From positions 1-64,000 of the forward strand of contig JASANC010002293.1 in NCBI GenBank assembly GCA_030248135.1: a stretch of DNA of 64,000 nt, written 5' to 3'. The number at the start of each line of letters is the position of its first letter. The first letter of the stretch is position 1. This document shows, piece after piece, positions 25,809 to 37,267 of this stretch. Origin of the DNA: Theristus sp. LFF4_11. Taxonomy: Eukaryota; Nematoda; Chromadorea; Monhysterida; Xyalidae. A program made the translations under genes and the position numbers. The notes beneath the pieces were generated by a model. It was not told where the DNA came from and ran no database searches. It saw only the letters and a program-made list of their open reading frames with translations.

Positions 25809-28614
25809 ATGGCAAGCAACCAAGCTGCCCGTGCACCGCTGCAGTTGGCACCGTTTGATCCAGCGACCCTGGATTTGCCTGCTGACTTCCGTCTGACTTC
25901 GTTTGCGAAACTAAAAGGATGAGGATGCAAGGTGCCGCGAGAGGTTCGTTTGTGGTGATGTTTTTGAAAATGTTATCTTTTACTTTTATCGCATGCAGGT
26001 CTGGAGACAAAAAAGTCGCCCAGTAAACAAGTATCGCCTGGGATTTTTGGCTTTTCCTGAAATTAAAACCCGTTTTCACCGACCGTATGAATGTCCAACG
26101 TATCTTTGTCACTTCTGATTCAGGATCTGCTCAAACTCTTGGCGGCACTAACCCCCACTCCTTCAAACAACAACGCGTCTGATGGCGTGGGTAAGTTGTG
26201 GCAAAACTCAAAGTTGCCCCACAAACGTGAACTTCAATGCAATTGCAGGCATCGGTCTGGACGCATGTTGCATTCCACTCAGTCGCCACAAAGCTCTCTC
26301 GTTGATTCAAACGACCGATTTTTTCTATCCACTTGTCGATCACCCGTTTGTAATGGTCAGTATTGCAGAATGATTCGAACGTGTCAGACCAAAATGACGT
26401 CATTTGCTTAAAAACACCCGTTTGTGATGCGCAGACAGTTCAGCGCATAACTTCCGGTATTTCTTCACGTGTGGTAGGGATCAGTCACACGAAAAAGTGC
26501 GGGTTGCGTTGCATGACGTCATTGCGGGTGATACGTTCGAATAAACAGGCTATAGGAGCATCGATGTGCACTGCAGTTTCGCGCAGGGCTACATCGCCGC
26601 AGCGAACACACTGTCGGACTTGTATGCGATGGGCGTGGTGGCCACGGACAACATGCTGATGCTGCTAGCGGTGCCGACCAACCTGCCGGAGCAACACCGA
26701 TTCCCAGTCGTTCATCAGCTCATAAAAGGATTCGCTGTGCGTGCGTTCAGATTGCACCGAACATTTTGGGAAGCAGTTTTCATGTATTATCTTTTCTTTA
26801 AGACCTGAGACTCAATGCGGTTGTAGATGTGAAAGGAAACGGGTTTCAACCTTTATGTGGTAATTCAGAATAGCCTAAGTGACCCGGCCTTATTAAGTGG
26901 TCTTGGATCACTTGACCACTTTTGAATTCCCGCGTCATGCATGAGACTGCTTACCCATCTATGCGCGCATTGAATCCCGGGACCAAAATAAAAGATCATA
27001 CACTAACTACTGCTTCAAAACATATCCGTTACGAGAGGCTATGCTTGCTGTGCTAGGTTACGTGCTTTGTTGTTCTCTGGCATGCTCCAGCACACCGTCG
27101 TATGCATGCACGGCTATTCGATCGAAGTGGCCTGTTTTGTCGTTTCAGAAATGCTGCTCCGAAGCGGGCACATGCGTGCGTGGCGGTCAGACAGTGTTCA
27201 ATCCGTGGCTGACGATTGGCGGCGTCGCCACGGCCGTGTGCGCCCGCGATGAGTACATCCGGCCTGATGGGGCGCAGGCTGGCGACGTGCTGGTGCTCAC
27301 GAAGCCACTCGGCACGCAGGTGCGTTTGGACAACCGGCACTGCAGTCCACGTGCTCTGTGCCACAACATGTTGAACAAGCGTCTGTCGTGTTCTGGCAAT
27401 TGAACCTTGCCTGGGTTTGTTGAGAATTTCGTTTTTTACAACAGTGCAGGTGGCCGTGAACGCGTATGAGGCGCTGCAGAAAGATGCGCAGAGCGAACAG
27501 GTGCAGAAGTTGCTGGCACTGTTTGGCGGGGACGCACAGGCGATACGACGCTGCTACTACAGGGCGGTCGACTGCATGACACGCCTGAACAGGACGGCAG
27601 CACTGCTGATGCACAAGTGCCCTCGGGTGTTCACGCCTGCTTTCGCTGTTGCGTTCGTTGTTGCTAGTGCACTGTCTCAGCACGGTGTCCTTGCCGTGCC
27701 GTGCGACGCCGGTTGTCCGTCGCACACAGCCAGTGCACCACGGTCCACCACGCCGTCACTTGGGTGCGGTCGAAGCTGAATGCTGATTGGGTCAGCTGTG
27801 ATTGTGAACCGGTCACTGAATCTGAGTGTGAATTTGGATTTCGAACCTGATCACAGCTTGTCAGCCAGTGCACATAGCAACCAGCTACCGGGGACTCTTG
27901 ACTGAGCCACTGGTTGCATCGTGAGCTTTCCGGCACGCACAGGTACGGCGCGCACGGCGCCACGGACGTGACCGGCTTCGGCCTGTTGGGGCACGCGCAC
28001 AATCTCGCCGAGGCACAACAAGCGGCCGTGTCGTTCGTGCTGCACAAACTGCCGCTCATAAAAGACACCAAACGCATGGCGGACGCCTATGGAAACAGTT
28101 TCGGTCTCATGCAAGGACGCTCGGCTGAGACATCGGGTGCGTCGAAATGAGGCAGCTCATACAACGCATGTTCATTCATGGCACGAGCTTTCTAGCGTGT
28201 ATGGTCTCGACACGATGTTGCTGCAATTTTTGATTGTCACGATGATCGTTCATTCATTTATTGTGAACGGAGATACACATCGACGGAAATTCGGTCTGTC
28301 TGTGGTAGAAGTGTGTGAAGTCCTGCCAAACGACCGTGTCGTAACGAGCAGCGTCAACATGAGTCCATGATGGATCAGATTCAATTTCCTAAACGTACAT
28401 CTTGCACGTTGCGTGCACAGGTGGCCTGTTGGTAGCGCTGCCACGCGAGCAGGCGGTGTCGTTCTGTCGTGAGCTGGAGTCGATCGGTGGTTTGCCGGCG
28501 TGGCTGATCGGAGTGGTGGAAGCGAGCGACGTGCGTGCTGCGACGATTGTGCAGGATGCGCGGGTCATCGAAGTGCCCCAGACAGACTCGGCGCACTCGG
28601 ACTGCCTTTGGTAG
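25809..28614 (+). CDS. SEPHS2: selenophosphate synthetase 2, selenocysteine-containing
   Basis: Eight exons (25809-25943, 26124-26190, 26249-26355, 26587-26736, 27149-27319, 27450-27616, 27943-28136, 28421-28614) encode 394 residues; human SPS1 has 392. The enzyme makes monoselenophosphate from selenide and ATP, the selenium donor for selenocysteine tRNA. Family landmarks in order: [11 protein letters not shown], then TGA as codon 38, then [113 protein letters not shown]. The TGA falls exactly where SPS2 has selenocysteine, SPS1 has threonine and others cysteine. All eight exon joins keep frame and there is no other stop, so readthrough as selenocysteine is the natural reading. A SECIS hairpin follows in the 3' UTR. 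Read as a plain stop, the product would be only 37 residues. Confidence 0.96.
25920..25922 (+). other. in-frame TGA, predicted selenocysteine codon (residue 38)
   Basis: The flanking codons read KLKG-TGA-GCKVP. The residue preceding GCKVP is the catalytic selenocysteine or cysteine of selenophosphate synthetases. The exon ends 21 nt after the TGA, so any recoding structure just downstream in the mRNA would continue into exon 2. Confidence 0.93.
26803..26985. mobile_element. copy A of a 180-200 bp inverted-repeat element (SPS intron 4)
   Basis: Left end ctgagactcaatgcgg, right end cgcgcattgaatcccgg as its inverse. The interior includes gaattcccgcgtcatgc, shared with copy B in AASS. Non-coding, apparently a MITE. 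Confidence 0.7.
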
Positions 28615-29041
28615 ACGAGCACAGTGCGTCGGCACCGTCATGCTGCTGGTCATTGCTGTTAGTCATGCCGTCGAGTAGCGCCCAGTTAGACGAACGTGTC
28701 CGACTGAAATGACATCAGGCGCGTCTTGACCTCAACAACCCGAACTCACCTAAAAAAACACGAGAATTAGTGAACCAAACTCTGCTACCTGCGTACAACC
28801 TGCGGACGTTTCTAAAGCCAATGGTCATTTCTGTGGGACACGTTCGAATATAATACAACGCGTGTGATATCGTTTGGGCAACAGTGAACACACAGCTCGG
28901 CGACCGGCTTGAGCAGCGGGCGTCGTCGCTGGTGTCTCACACATTCAGGTCACGTGGCCCGTGTCGGAAACTGCATGCATTTGGATCTTAGCTTTAAAAA
29001 GCCACAGTGGCAGTCGCGACACGGGTGGTGATTGAAACATT

Positions 29042-29125
29042 CTTGGCTTGCACTTTGTGACGCAGCAGTGGCAAAATCACACACATCGTGCGATCTACTG
29101 CTGTTGATGTGTACTGCGAGTCAGG
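29042..29125 (+). promoter_or_regulatory. SECIS element (form 2) for the SPS2 gene
   Basis: The hairpin folds as: helix I 29042-29052 with 29115-29125 (11 bp including three wobble pairs); internal loop CTTT / GTGTAC; the core quartet GTGA (29057-29060) opposite TGAT (29105-29108); helix II GCAGCAGTGG (29062-29071) with CTACTGCTGT (29095-29104), 10 bp all paired; unpaired CAAA with the conserved adenines (29073-29075); then a mini-helix 29076-29082 with 29088-29094 (one mismatch) closing a five-base loop. This is the eukaryotic form-2 SECIS plan, 12 nt from the quartet to the AA. The base before UGA is G, not the usual A. It begins 428 nt after the SPS stop codon. Confidence 0.88.
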
Positions 29126-29148
29126 CTTTTCATTGAGTTGGTTCAACG

Positions 29149-29154
29149 AATAAA
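29149..29154 (+). terminator. poly(A) signal of the SPS2 gene
   Basis: AATAAA 23 nt after the SECIS hairpin and 535 nt after the stop codon. Its position puts the SECIS inside the 3' UTR. Confidence 0.8.
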
Positions 29155-29174
29155 GCACAACATTTGTGTCAATT

Positions 29175-30380
29175 CCTGGAGCAACCAATATGTTTTCTGC
29201 GGTGTTTTATTCCAAAAACCTTTGCCACACAAATGTAACAACAACAGTATCAGTGTCATGCCATGTTACATGATAATCATCAGTAAAACACACAATCCTG
29301 AAACAAGTGTAAACATTTTTAAGGACAGCGATTTCAACAGTACAGTGTATCAGATCAAAAAAGAAGCAACGTGTTGACAGGGTTGTAAATACATGCAACT
29401 GCCGTGACGTGAACTGCCATGACAGCATTGGTGACGCCAAAGTGTCAGACATAAAACTGTGCAGCACAACAAATGCGTTTTATAGTCATGACTTTTGACA
29501 TACATGCAGCAACTCACAAGGGCAAGTCGAGTAATTGAGGAAATCCCCGGCCGCACCATTTCAGAAATCCGAGGTAGCAGAGTTCGATGGGTTTTGTGAT
29601 GCTAGTGGGCAGGTTATCCTGTGAGCCCGTGTATAATCGAAACTCATGACTTTTCAAGGCCCATTCATGCACTCGCGCGCGCCAAAGCGCAGGCGTGAAG
29701 CTGCGGTGTTTTGCTCCATGAATGTGCAGCGAAGTGACGCCATGAATGAGGCTTCAGGTGAATCGGTGAAATGAGACATGGAGGTGAGGTTCAGTCACTG
29801 TGAAGAAAGTTTGAACAGAGAACAGAGAACATGTGAAATAAAAACACAAAAAAATACAAATAAGCATGCAGGATTCGAGCTAAAAATGTCGTAATTTGCA
29901 CATATTGATTCTGCACATGCGTGAATGGCAACCACAACCAACACAACAAAAATGAGCTGCTTCAAAAAATCTCATGGACCAACGGTCATTGCGTGCGGTG
30001 AGCAACAGAATAAAAAATACTGTGACACGTAAGTATAATGCTGCATCGAACAAATATTATGCCATGAAACTATCAAACATATACCAGAAAACAAGCTCTG
30101 TGCTGAATAGTCTGCAATATAAAAAATACTGACCAAAAAAACTCGTAAACAGTTGGTTATCCCTGCCAAGAAACATCTATTATGCCACGTCGATAGTTAT
30201 GATCACGTTCATAATTTGTTGCAATTTGAAAAATTAAATTATGAGAAACTTAGGCACGTTAACGCGAAAGCACGTTCAGTAATAGACAGAAAACAGGAAA
30301 TTAGAAATCGATAAAAACAATCAATGGCGTGTGGATGTTGATGAAGCTCAAAACAAAATCGTAATACAAAAAAGAACAAT
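29175..30380. other. intergenic between convergent SPS2 and AASS genes
   Basis: AT-rich sequence without recognisable coding or RNA genes. Several short open frames lack motifs. It should contain the 3' UTR and poly(A) site of AASS on the minus strand, but I could not assign the signal. Confidence 0.5.
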
Positions 30381-33300
30381 TCAACGAGTTTTCGTCACAC
30401 TGGCGCTCGCCTTGATGCCGAGCTGTGCCAGGCGTTGCAGTGCAGGCCTGTAAATGTCCTTGGACAGTGGCAGCACCATGCCGCGGCGTTGGATTTCGGC
30501 TGCAAAGAAATTGTGAAATACGAAAAATACGAAATACACGCGGAGTCCGGAGCAAACTGCTAACTGCAGTCGAACTCTAAATTATAGGGAGTCAGCTGGT
30601 TGGTTGGTGGTCACGTGCTGCATGCTTTCTGTGCAGGCATTGCTGTGGAACATCGTCTGTCGGAGTCTGTCGTCCTGCAAACCGTAGTACTCACAGTCTA
30701 ATATCATTTCGGTGACAATGGCGGCCGTGTAGCCAACGGTGCGTGCCATCGCCGAGTAGCCGTTCGGTTGGCCGTAGTCCACCAAATGAATGCGGTGATC
30801 AAACTGCAACGAGCAATCATGAAGCGACCGTGGTCTCCTGTGTGCAGTGCACTCGGTTGCAGCACAGCACTATCGCGCGTGTCTGTGCGTCCCTGTGCAA
30901 CACAACCGCTTGCACGCACAACCAGCGACTGCAGCCGGAGTCACCTGGTCTCCCTGGTAGGTCTGTATGCGCACGTCGTGGTTGAGAATGACGACGTCAC
31001 GTTCGCCCGGCTCGTACGCGAGTCGCTTCTGCAGGTAGGCCACGAGCGTGTCCAGGGCGCTGCCGTGCCGCTCCACGACCACGTCGTCCGCAAATACGCC
31101 CAGTCTCAAACACCATCGGCTTTTACGATTTATGGCTTTTGAAAGCAGACTGTCTTTGTTCTAGTTCTGCGACTCAATGCAAGTTTGGACAAATCAACTT
31201 CATACAGGACACGCAAAATTAGTGAAATGACGGATGTCCCGAAGAGACGATAAAGCCACTTTGGCAATTTCGGATTACGCCGCGGACTCGTAAAGCGTGA
31301 AACGAATTTCTGTTCTCCGTTTGCATTGAGTCGCACAGCCAAAAAATCGACAATAAATACAATGCTTTTCTTCCATGGAGTCATGCAATTTCTCACTGAT
31401 CGAGTGCTCTGAACTCCTTGACGCAGTCACGTCCACCAACGTGATCAGCTACAATCTTGCGCAGTTTATCTGGGAATATGTCCGGTCGTTGATTGACCAA
31501 TTTCGCAGTCAGCTCCTTCTGAAAGGCACGCAATTTGGACAGAATGAATGAAAGCAACCGGAACTGAAGTGACACACAACGCCTGCGTACCCAAGTGCAG
31601 TCGGGTCCCTGTTTCGGGTCGAACAACAGCGAGTGCTCATCCGACAGAAGGTTCAGTTTTTGCAGTCCACGTATCGCCTCAATGAAACCCTGAAATGCTG
31701 TTTCTATTTTTTAGGTTCTGCGACTTGTTATGTAGTTGAATGTTGTGCAGACGAGAAAGGAAACCAGTTTAAATCTTTACGTAGCAATTGAAAATCGCTT
31801 CTGAAGTGACTCATCCCTATTTAGGAAACTCGGATCACTTTGCCCATTTTGAATTCCCGCGTCATGCGTGAAAATGTTTACATATCTATGCGCACATTGA
31901 GTCTCAGGACCACAATAAAAGATGACAGTTGACATAAATGTTTTGAAAACCGAACGGTAAGCTACGCCACCAGAGCAGCGCGTTTTGCCTCGCCCGTGCT
32001 CACGTGGTATCGCAGTGTTCCGCGCAGCATCGTCTTGCACTCGTTCTCAACGTTGTACAGTTTGGTGTACGTGGTCGAGTCGCGGTTCGGGTAGCCGATC
32101 AGATTGAAGCCTGGCATGAAGCTGACAGGCTGCCAGTTGTCAAGCGCCTCGCCAGCCTTCACGTCGATCACTTTGCCATCCTGCACGTATCGGGCTACGT
32201 TCAACAGCGCCAACAGCACGCCGCGGGGACTCCAACTGAAATCCACACGCACACAGTCGATCTTGCAGACAACGGTACCTACATCTTCTGCTGAGCGCCA
32301 TATTAACGGATGAAACTAGCCAATGTAAAATATCTAAGTAAGTATAATCTTTGTCTGCGGACGGTTCTAAAAATTGGCCAGTCAAGAAAACGGGCAGAAA
32401 TTCTGTTTCCTAACCCATTTCTTTTTAGCACTGGTGAATAATTTTTGCTTCCCGGTTGTTTTAGACAACAGTCGAGCAACCAACCTGAATTTGTATCTGA
32501 GCGGATTATCGGAGCACTCCGGCGCAGGCAGGCCCCCGCAGTATGACACGAACGATATCACCTGGCAGTTTCAAAACAACCACAGTTTGAAAAGAAACTT
32601 GGCTTGGTAATAAATGTAGATTGCAAACACCTTTCCATCGTTTTCATGCACTTGATCAATGCACTCCATCGCAAGCATGTGATCGATCCCTGGGTCCAAA
32701 CCGCACTCATTCATAATCGTAACACCGGCCTCAACGGCACTGAAAAAAAGGGTGATGAAAGACGATTTTATTTTTGTTCCGAGACTCAAAGCGCGCTTAG
32801 ATACGAGTTTCAGTTTTATACATGACGCTGGAATTCAAAATTGACAGTGATTCGAGTCCCCTAAGCAGACGGGTCGCTTAGGCTATTTTGATGGTCACAG
32901 AGAAGACTGAAACTGGTTTCCTTTCGACGTCTGCAAACGTATTGAGTCGCAGAACCTAATAATACAAACCTTATTGACAACAAAATCTACGACGACAAGA
33001 CAAATCAAAGCCAAAGCAAACGTCGTAAGCGTACTCGTGATGCAGTGCTTGCATCTCCGGCGACAGATAGCTCGTGGTGACCATGTTGGTGTTGTGCTTG
33101 ATGCAGAGCTTCGCAACCAGCGAATGCAACGAGTACGGCAACAACGATATGACCACGTTGTGCTCCTTGATCAGCTGCTCCACGCTGGACACGTTCGTCT
33201 GCACGTCGCAGATCACCGGGATCACGTGCGCACCAACACCGGCCAACTTCTCCAGGTCGGACTGCAGGGCACTTGCTGCAAAAAACACAGAAAACGTGGC

Positions 33301-36300
33301 GGCTAGAGGTTGGCCGTGAGACGTGTGCGGGCTCGGTTTTGGAATTTGTCTCGTGACATGGGTTATGGAATTTTATCGGTCTCTTCTCGTCTCGTGAAGA
33401 CTCGAATGTGAACCACAGTGGAACGCACCATTTTGAGTATACAAAGCTAATTGCACTAGCAAGTTGCAATTGTGTGGAGCAACACTTGTGAAATGTGTAA
33501 ATGTGTTTCGTGTTCCTGCAACGTCCAGGGGCGACCACAGTGCACCGACCAGCCGTGACGGAGACGTGTTTCTTGGCAGCAAAGTAGTGCACCACGGGCC
33601 CGGAGACCATGCCGGCACCGAGCAGCAGCACGCGCTGTTCGTCGGCCGTCTGTGACGAGATGCGTGTCTTGTGCTGCGACTGCGTGCGCTCGGTGCGCAG
33701 TTTGGCGATGTACTCAAAGTTGGGCGTCAACTTGCGCTGGTGCGTGATGATCGCATTCTTCACGATCGGCGCCACGTCCATCGTGTCGAAATCGGCTGTC
33801 GGCGAACAGTTCAACTGAAAAGACATCCAGTTCAGTTTATTTCGTGAACATAGCAAACTCCAAAATGGAGCAACTGAAGTCAACAGTTCTTGAGCAATCG
33901 CGATCACCAGCCACCATCAGCGTACCATGTCATTCATGAACGGCAGCAGCAGATTGCCAAAGTATGTCGTCGCTTCCAACGGCATCTGTGCGGGCATGTT
34001 GTCGATGCTGCACACGAGACAGCCGGTCGGTGGGTCAAACCTGAAATTGAACTACGTCATCATGCGTGTTGTTGTGATGCAAGGGCGCATTCATGTTGCA
34101 GTATTTAGTGACCGCACAACGTTGTTAAAACATAGATGCGCGGGCACTAAATACTGCAACATGAATGCGCCTTAACGAATAAGCAATCTTTTTGCGGTTT
34201 TCCTCTCAAAAATGGATTCGCTCAAAATTGCCCGCGATTTCGTCCTTCAGATAGGGATAAACCGGAGCAAGAGCTTTTCGTTTCAGCTCGCCACCTATCA
34301 GGCAGCGCCGTTGCCCGCGTCCTTCAAATGAGTGCCACCAGTTGTTTTCACTCATACCCTGCATCGGTTGAAGCGACGTTTTGATCAGCATCGTAGATCT
34401 CGAACGGCTTATCAATGGTGGTGCACTTCTGCATGAACTCAATACTGCCGCCTGGGTCTGCGCTGATGTCACACAGGGCGATCATGCTGAAAACGGAAAA
34501 CAAAAACACTCCGTGCTGCATTGCACAAATCAGTTTTTATCTCTGGCTCGATGTTCTGCTTAACCGGCTGACGAGAACAGAAACCACGAACCCATGCGGC
34601 AGAGTCGGTTGGCCGGGAACATCGGGCGTTTTCTTGGCGGTCGGTGTGAGCAGATGCTTTGCATCGGGGATGCTCATCAGGCGCGGGTGCGTCGGTGCCC
34701 AGAAAATGCAGTTGATCAGCACGCTTGTGTACGGCGCAATCTGCGTTTGTGTGCATGGTGTGCGTGTGTCACGAGACATGTTCAAAGCAACACACGCTAC
34801 AAGAGAGCGACAGCGCTTCGTTGCCCATCCGTAAAATGTACCTTCTTTGAGAATTTTGACTCGTACAACTCGGGATGTGCCCAGAATTCGTTCTCATCAA
34901 ATCGACCGCCGTCGCGTCGCTGCAAGTGATCGTCGATCTCAACCACACAGCCGTACAGGCGATCACGGCCTGCAAAATAATGCGATGAACAGTCAAACTG
35001 TAATACATGTGCACTTGCTTGGTGGAATTGTTGCACTTGGTGCAATCTGGCACGCTGATTGGCCGCACCGAACTCGTCAGACCAATCACTGAGACAAAAC
35101 TGAGAGCAGTCAATGAGATGACTGTTTTGCAGTCGAGTTCGCAGCGACTCGACGGTCACAGGCAAACCGGGTGACATCGGTGGAGGACGTACGTCCGCGC
35201 GTAGCGACGTTCGGCAACATGTCGACCGTGACGTACTCGTGCGGCAGGTTCTGGAAGAGCTCCTGCGCGCCCATGGACACGTTGCCGGCGCCCGTGAACA
35301 CGAAGATCAGCGGGCCGAGCGACTCCGGCAGGTTGCCGAGTGCGATCTCGAAGCCGCAGTCGCGCAGCGCGTTCACGGCCATGTGCGAGTCGCGGTAGTT
35401 GTGCGCGAGACCGATGTGCTGGTACGGGCAACGGACAAGCGAATCAGTGCTGCACACGAACGCAACATGGGCGACACAAACGCAATGCACGCAAGCAAAC
35501 CAACGAGAAACGGCGTGTGGTGGCCGAGTGCCAGCAGACGGAGGCCGAGGCCGTGCAGAATGTTGATGATGCCCGCGTAGCCGGCCCACTTGCCGAACAT
35601 CACCAGACGGCGCCCGTTCGCATCCGTCATCTTCTCGTAGTCAATCAGTTGGATGTTCTGAGAGTGCGCTCATCGTTTGAACAAGTGAAACTGAAACTGA
35701 CTTCACTCCACACCGTGGACCCCATGGAGCAATCACCAGCAATGTCAACCTTTTCAAGAATGGCGTCCAGCAGCGGCATGTTCTCCTTCTGTGCCTTGAT
35801 CGTATGACTGAAGAAGGCGTAGGTCTTGTTGGGAATCAGCTCTTCAATGGGCACCGATTTCACGGACATTATCAGGTCTGCTTGACTGAGGTCGTCGCGT
35901 GGCTCAGCGCCAGCGGCAATGTAGTCCTTCAAAGGGATGTCACAATCGTTCATTTTACATGAATTTTATTTCTGAAAGATTGGAAATTGGTAAGATGGCT
36001 GGATCGGCATCATTTGAAATCATTGAACGCACAACGCACCTTTGTCAATCTAAACGAATGAAACGAAACGAAGCACTGGAAGCAACGACCTGTATTGGAA
36101 ACGCACGACGATTCGACGGTTGCACGAGCACATCGATGCCGCTGTCGACCAGCTGACGCACCTGTCGCGGCGAGAAGGGCGCGCGGCGCTCCCAGGCGTT
36201 CACGGTCTCACGGCGAATCGCAATCACAGGCCGTTTGCGACCACCGACCACACCTGCGTTGCAACAACATGGCACCAGTTTATCGGGCAAAAACAAGCTC

Positions 36301-36483
36301 TGAATGGCGATGACAACAACGTTGATTTTAGAATGAAAACAGTGAACGGGACAAGTGCGATTTCGTTGACTGCCCACCTCGTGCAACGGCGCCAACCGTT
36401 CTGACCGAATTGAACATGCCAACGAGCAGACGAGGCCGAGTGCGACGGTCGGCGCACCGAATCAGGCCACGAAGTGCACGCAT
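30381..36483 (-). CDS. AASS: alpha-aminoadipic semialdehyde synthase (LKR/SDH), bifunctional
   Basis: Nineteen minus-strand exons give about 959 residues (human AASS has 926): 36483-36378, 36253-36090, 35926-35750, 35657-35505, 35418-35193, 34969-34842, 34740-34592, 34486-34358, 34040-33926, 33814-33550, 33275-33035, 32739-32631, 32561-32485, 32235-32004, 31689-31591, 31518-31397, 31104-30945, 30803-30695, 30499-30381. An Arg-rich N-terminus suggests mitochondrial import. The lysine-ketoglutarate reductase half has [61 protein letters not shown] and [15 protein letters not shown]. The saccharopine dehydrogenase half has the nucleotide-binding [72 protein letters not shown] and MLRGTLRY. Together they catalyse the first two steps of lysine breakdown. 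Introns carry three copies of one MITE family, a foldback and another MITE arm. Confidence 0.97.
30567..30645. repeat. single arm of the 18355-type MITE in AASS intron 18
   Basis: gtcgaactctaaattatagg followed by cagctggttggttggt and gcatgctttctgtgcagg matches the left arm of the element at 18355. No inverse partner is seen nearby, so this is a partial copy. Confidence 0.5.
31164..31339. mobile_element. copy C of the 180-200 bp element (AASS intron 16)
   Basis: Left end gttctgcgactcaatgcaa, right end tttgcattgagtcgcac as its inverse. Same termini as copies A, B and D, interior diverged. Confidence 0.65.
31714..31913. mobile_element. copy B of the 180-200 bp element (AASS intron 14)
   Basis: It starts ggttctgcgac and ends cacattgagtctcaggacc. 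The right half matches copy A closely (ttttgaattcccgcgtcatgc, then tatctatgcgc). Confidence 0.7.
32775..32958. mobile_element. copy D of the 180-200 bp element, inverted (AASS intron 11)
   Basis: It starts ttccgagactcaaagcgcgc and ends gtattgagtcgcagaacc. The interior catgacgctggaattcaaaa is the inverse of the gaattcccgcgtcatg block in copies A and B. Confidence 0.7.
34084..34171. mobile_element. perfect foldback element in AASS intron 8
   Basis: Arms of 27 bp, GGCGCATTCATGTTGCAGTA then TTTAGTG at 34084-34110, and their exact inverse at 34145-34171, are separated by a 34-bp loop. No mismatch is seen in the arms. It is probably a very small foldback transposon, or a strong hairpin in the pre-mRNA. 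Confidence 0.75.
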
Positions 36484-37260
36484 GCTGCTGCGTCGCTGGA
36501 CGGTTGACTTCGGTTCAATTCACGTTATTGACCGTTCTTTCTTTCAAGCGTTTATTTATTAATGTTAGTGCTATGGTATAGGTGCCACCGCTGGGCTGCC
36601 TGCGTTAGCCGCAGATGTACTGGGGTAAGGGTTCGAAATTTTTCAAATTTCAAAAGCTTTTTTAAATTTATTTGAAAAATTGACGTTTTTAATTAATTTT
36701 TCAAATTAAAAACAAATTTTTGCTGTAAAAATGGTACTTTCTTGTGAAAATGCGTTAAAGACACTTCCACAGAAAATGACTTCATGTTTTTTGCCCAGAA
36801 TTTCGTATGGATTCTGTTTTGGGCAGAATTTTTTTGACAATTTCTACTTTCAGGCCAAAGGTCGACGAGCAAAGTTCAGATTGGCATGCAAGCTTTTGCA
36901 ATTGGTGCTCGTTAAGATTGCTTTGCCTACATTACTAAACCAAAGCCAAGTTTACAGTCTGTTTTGTTGTTTTAGTTCGGTTTCAATGAAGTCGTTGTAG
37001 GTTCCTAATCCTAAGCCCAATCCTAATCCTAATGAAGTCGTTGTAGGTTCCTAATCCTAAACCTAATCCTAATCCTAAGTGAAGCCTTTTTAACAAAGTG
37101 AAAGTGCCTTGATTGACAGCTTTGTTGAAGAGGTGAAACATTGGGATCAGGGATCAGCTCCAGCTCCGGTTTAGCTTTGTAGTTTTACGGCAGTGAAACA
37201 CCCTATTTTGTAACAGAAACAGTGAAACATCTGCGCAGAAGGTTTCTCCAAATTTGAGTT
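36484..37260. other. AASS upstream region with telomere-like repeats
   Basis: This should contain the AASS promoter. From 36985 to 37080 a block reading aatgaagtcgttgtaggttc then cctaatcctaa occurs twice in tandem. Each copy runs into degenerate cctaat/cctaag hexamers, which resemble animal telomeric TTAGGC/TTAGGG-like units. No coding sequence is recognised. Confidence 0.5.
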
Positions 37261-37267
37261 TCCGAAT

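Noticed and set aside
20895..28614. ILVBL and SPS2 as an operon because they lie on the same strand 686 bp apart
   Set aside because: The gap is long, each gene has its own start context, and I saw no spliced-leader or intercistronic signal that would support co-transcription.
28689..28745. Candidate SECIS core aaatgacatcagg downstream of the SPS stop
   Set aside because: It has no complementary 3' strand or GA partner at the right distance; the hairpin at 29042-29125 satisfies every SECIS requirement.
33005..33907. 300-codon uninterrupted minus-strand frame
   Set aside because: It reads through an intron of AASS and is mostly in the wrong frame downstream of 33550; conserved sequence and phase require splicing there.
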